A stretch of 64,000 bases of DNA from Haematobia irritans (lineage: Eukaryota > Arthropoda > Insecta > Diptera > Muscidae): the NCBI RefSeq assembly GCF_050003625.1, contig NW_027445852.1:124001-188000 (forward strand). The letters are read 5' to 3'. The notes under the pieces were generated by a model. That model was given only the letters and a program-made list of their open reading frames with translations, was not told the DNA's origin and made no database searches. The stretch's first letter is position 1. Every line of letters begins with the position of its first letter. The translations under genes were made by a program, and so were the position numbers. Below, in pieces: positions 61,396-64,000 of this stretch.

Positions 61396-64000
61396 GGCCA
61401 AAATAAGTTTTTTATATAAAAATTTCAATTTTTTGAGGATTTTCATCAAAATTTTGATTTTTTGGGAGTGATCACGAATTGAGGTCCTTTTGGCTCTAGG
61501 ACGCATATTTAAGGAGTTATGGCCCAAAATAAGTTTTTCATATAAAAATTTCAATTTTTTGAGGATTTTCGTCGAAATTTGGATTTTTTGGGGGTGGTCA
61601 CGAATTGAGGTCCTTTTGGCTCTAGGACGCATATTTAAGGAGTTATGGCCAAAATAAGTTTTTCATATAAAAATTTCAATTTTTTGAGGATTTTCATCAA
61701 AATTTTGATTTTTTGCGGGTGGTCACGAATTGAGGTCCTTTTGGCTCTAGGACGCATATTTAAGGAGTTATGGCCAAAATAAGTTTTTCATATAAAAATT
61801 TCAATTTTTTGAGGATTTTCATCAAAATTTTGATTTTGTGGGAGTGATCACGAATTGAGGTCCTTTTGGCTCTAGGACGCATATTTAAGGAGTTATGGCC
61901 AAAATAAGTTTTTCATATAAAAATTTCAATTTTTTGAGGATTTTCGTCGAAATTTGGATTTTTTGGGGGTGGTCACGAATTGAGGTCATTTTGGCTCTGG
62001 GACGCATATTTAAGGAGTTATGGCCAAAATAAGTTTTTCATATAAAAATTTCAATTTTTTGAGGATTTTCGTCGAAATTTGGATTTTTTGGGGGTGGTCA
62101 CGAATTGAGGTCCTTTTGGCGCTAGGACGCATATTTAAGGAGTTATGGCCAAAATAAGTTTTTCATATAAAAATTTCAATTTTTTGAGGATTTTCATCAA
62201 AATTTTGATTTTTTGGGAGTGATCACGAATTGAGGTCCTTTTGGCTCTAGGAAGCATATTTAAGGAGTTATGGCCAAAATAAGTTTTTCATATAAAAATT
62301 TCAATTTTTTGAGGATTTTCGTCGAAATTTGGATTTTTTGGGGATGGTCACGAATTGAGGTCCTTTTGGCTCTAGGAAGCATATTTAAGGAGTTATGGCC
62401 AAAATAAGTTTTTCATATAAAAATTTCAATTTTTTGAGGATTTTCGTCGAAATTTTGATTTTTTGGGGATGGTCACGAATTGAGGTCCTTTTGGCTCTAG
62501 GAAGCATATTTAAGGAGTTATGGCCAAAATAAGTTTTTCATATAAAAATTTCAATTTTTTGAGGATTTTCATCAAAATTTTGATTTTGTGGGAGTGATCA
62601 CGAATTGAGGTCCTTTTGGCTCTAGGACGCATATTTAAGGAGTTATGGCCAAAATAAGTTTTTCATATAAAAATTTCAATTTTTTGAGGATTTTCGTCGA
62701 AATTTGGATTTTTTGGGGGTGGTCACGAATTGAGGTCATTTTGGCTCTGGGACGCATATTTAAGGAGTTATGGCCAAAATAAGTTTTTCATATAAAAATT
62801 TCAATTTTTTGAGGATTTTCGTCGAAATTTGGATTTTTTGGGGGTGGTCACGAATTGAGGTCCTTTTGGCGCTAGGACGCATATTTAAGGAGTTATGGCC
62901 AAAATAAGTTTTTCATATAAAAATTTCAATTTTTTGAGGATTTTCATCAAAATTTTGATTTTTTGGGAGTGATCACGAATTGAGGTCCTTTTGGCTCTAG
63001 GAAGCATATTTAAGGAGTTATGGCCAAAATAAGTTTTTCATATAAAAATTTCAATTTTTTGAGGATTTTCGTCGAAATTTGGATTTTTTGGGGATGGTCA
63101 CGAATTGAGGTCCTTTTGGCTCTAGGAAGCATATTTAAGGAGTTATGGCCAAAATAAGTTTTTCATATAAAAATTTCAATTTTTTGAGGATTTTCGTCGA
63201 AATTTTGATTTTTTGGGGATGGTCACGAATTGAGGTCCTTTGGCTCTAGGAAGCATATTTAAGGAGTTATGGCCAAAATAAGTTTTTCATATAAAAATTT
63301 CAATTTTTTGAGGATTTTCATCAAAATTTTGATTTTTTGGGAGTGATCACGAATTGAGGTCCTTTTGGCTCTAGGACGCATATTTAAGGAGTTATGGCCA
63401 AAATAAGTTTTTCATATAAAAATTTCATTTTTTTGAGGATTTTCGTCGAAATTTTGATTTTTTGGGGGTGGTCACGAATTGAGGTCCTTTTGGCTCTAGG
63501 ACGCATATTTAAGGAGTTATGGCCAAAATAAGTTTTTCATATAAAAATTTCAATTTTTTGAGGATTTTCATCAAAATTTTGATTTTTTGGGGGTGGTCAC
63601 GAATTGAGGTCCTTTTGTCTCTAGGACGCATATTTAAGGAGTTATGGCCAAAATAAGTTTTTCATATAAACATTTTATTTTTTTGAGGATTTTCGTCGAA
63701 ATTTTGATTTTTTGGGGGTGGTCACGAATTGAGGTCCTTTTGGCTCTAGGACGCATATTTAAGGAGTTATGGCCAAAATAAGTTTTTCATATAAAAATTT
63801 CATTTTTTTGAGGATTTTCGTCGAAATTTTGATTTTTTGGGGGTGGTCACGAATTGAGGTCCTTTTGGCTCTAGGACGCATATTTAAGGAGTTATGGCCA
63901 AAATAAGTTTCTCATATAAAAATTTCTATTTTTTGAGGATTTTCGTCGAAATTTGGATTTTTTGGGGGTGGTCACGAATTGAGGTCCTTTTGGCTCTAGG
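61396..64000 (+). repeat. HOR copy 6, partial (about 21 monomers), cut by the window end
   Basis: Begins with the canonical m1 and follows the standard order through the six-monomer sub-duplication, the CCTTTTGTCTCTAGG monomer (about 63610) and the GTTTCTCATAT monomer (about 63905) to the window edge. No rearrangement is seen in this portion. Confidence 0.92.

Larger units (their letters stand above)
23168..64000 (+). repeat. Higher-order repeat domain: 48-monomer, 5,975-bp unit
   Basis: From 23168 to the window end the order of monomer variants repeats with a long period. Landmark monomers recur in fixed order: GGCCCAAAATAAG (126 bp), TGCGGGTGG, TTTTGTGGGAGTG, TCATTTTGGCTCTGGG, GGCGCTAGG, CCTTTTGTCTCTAGG, AAACATTTTATTTT, GTTTCTCATAT, CTCTATGACGC, GGCCAAACTAAG, TTTTCATCACGAATTG, AATTTAGATT and ATGGTCAAAATAAG. 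The unit is 48 monomers. Its length equals 48 x 125 minus 25, explained by +1 in m2, -1 in m15, +2 in m35, -1 in m37 and -26 in m39. Copies differ by only a handful of substitutions per 6 kb by eye. No transposon or gene interrupts the domain. It runs off the right edge. Confidence 0.95.

Noticed and set aside
14788..61632. Recurring 82-87-codon ORFs on both strands in the satellite (for example 24031-24279, 30006-30254 and 61384-61632 on the minus strand)
   Set aside because: They arise wherever a 126-bp monomer (GGCCC variant) lets the frame continue into a second monomer. The peptides are repeats of the monomer translation, appear on both strands and show no sign of selection for coding.
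1..64000. CRISPR array or bacterial repeat
   Set aside because: The repeats are contiguous 125-bp monomers with no unique spacers, no cas genes are present, and the mobile elements are eukaryotic LINEs.
1..64000. Identification as a named satellite such as the Drosophila 1.688 (359-bp) family
   Set aside because: Only generic resemblance (A/T tracts, a GTTAT segment near AAAAT) and a different monomer length. I cannot align it here. A search against satellite libraries would decide.
23168..64000. Strict A-B dimer alternation of monomer classes
   Set aside because: Class A and class B monomers do not alternate regularly, and runs of the same class occur. The periodic unit is the 48-mer.

Overview
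The window is eukaryotic heterochromatin, most likely from an insect and probably a dipteran such as a drosophilid. That assignment is an inference from the two non-LTR retrotransposon families present, one jockey-like and one LOA-like. No ordinary host gene, rRNA, tRNA or CRISPR array is visible. About 90% of the window is one tandem satellite, head-to-tail in a single orientation. Its monomer is 125 bp and about 30% GC by hand count. An A/T-tract half (TATAAAAATTT to GATTTTTT) is followed by a more mixed half (GGTCACGAATTGAGGTCC, GGCTCTAGGACGC, AAGGAGTTATGGCC).

Layout: 1-6198 is diverged monomeric satellite with local duplications. 6199-12694 is a nested insertion: a 5'-truncated jockey-clade LINE on the + strand (6199-6828 plus 11851-12694, ending in AATAAA and a poly(A) tail), split by a full-length LOA-like LINE on the - strand (6829-11841) with a perfect 9-bp target-site duplication. 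The LOA-like element has two intact overlapping ORFs: a gag-like protein, and a polyprotein with endonuclease, reverse transcriptase, RNase H and a C-terminal Cys/His motif. 12695-23167 is again diverged monomeric satellite. 23168-64000 is a highly homogenised higher-order repeat (HOR).

The HOR unit is 48 monomers and 5,975 bp (48 x 125 minus 25, and the 25 is fully accounted for by a few named indels). Two copies are canonical. One lacks monomers 6-8. One is m1-m35 followed by m3-m48 (10,103 bp), and one is m1-m45 followed by m16-m48 (9,700 bp). A partial copy lies at each end. The observed lengths match this bookkeeping to the base. The layout, a regular homogenised block beside irregular older monomers that carry the only transposons, recalls primate alpha-satellite centromeres. 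A centromeric or pericentromeric role is therefore a reasonable but unproven hypothesis.

The only intact coding capacity is that of the LOA-like element, which would supply its own RNA-binding protein and reverse transcriptase. The jockey-like fragment is non-functional (5'-truncated and interrupted), but its frame is otherwise open. The short satellite ORFs of about 82-87 codons are judged to be artefacts of occasional 126-bp monomers.
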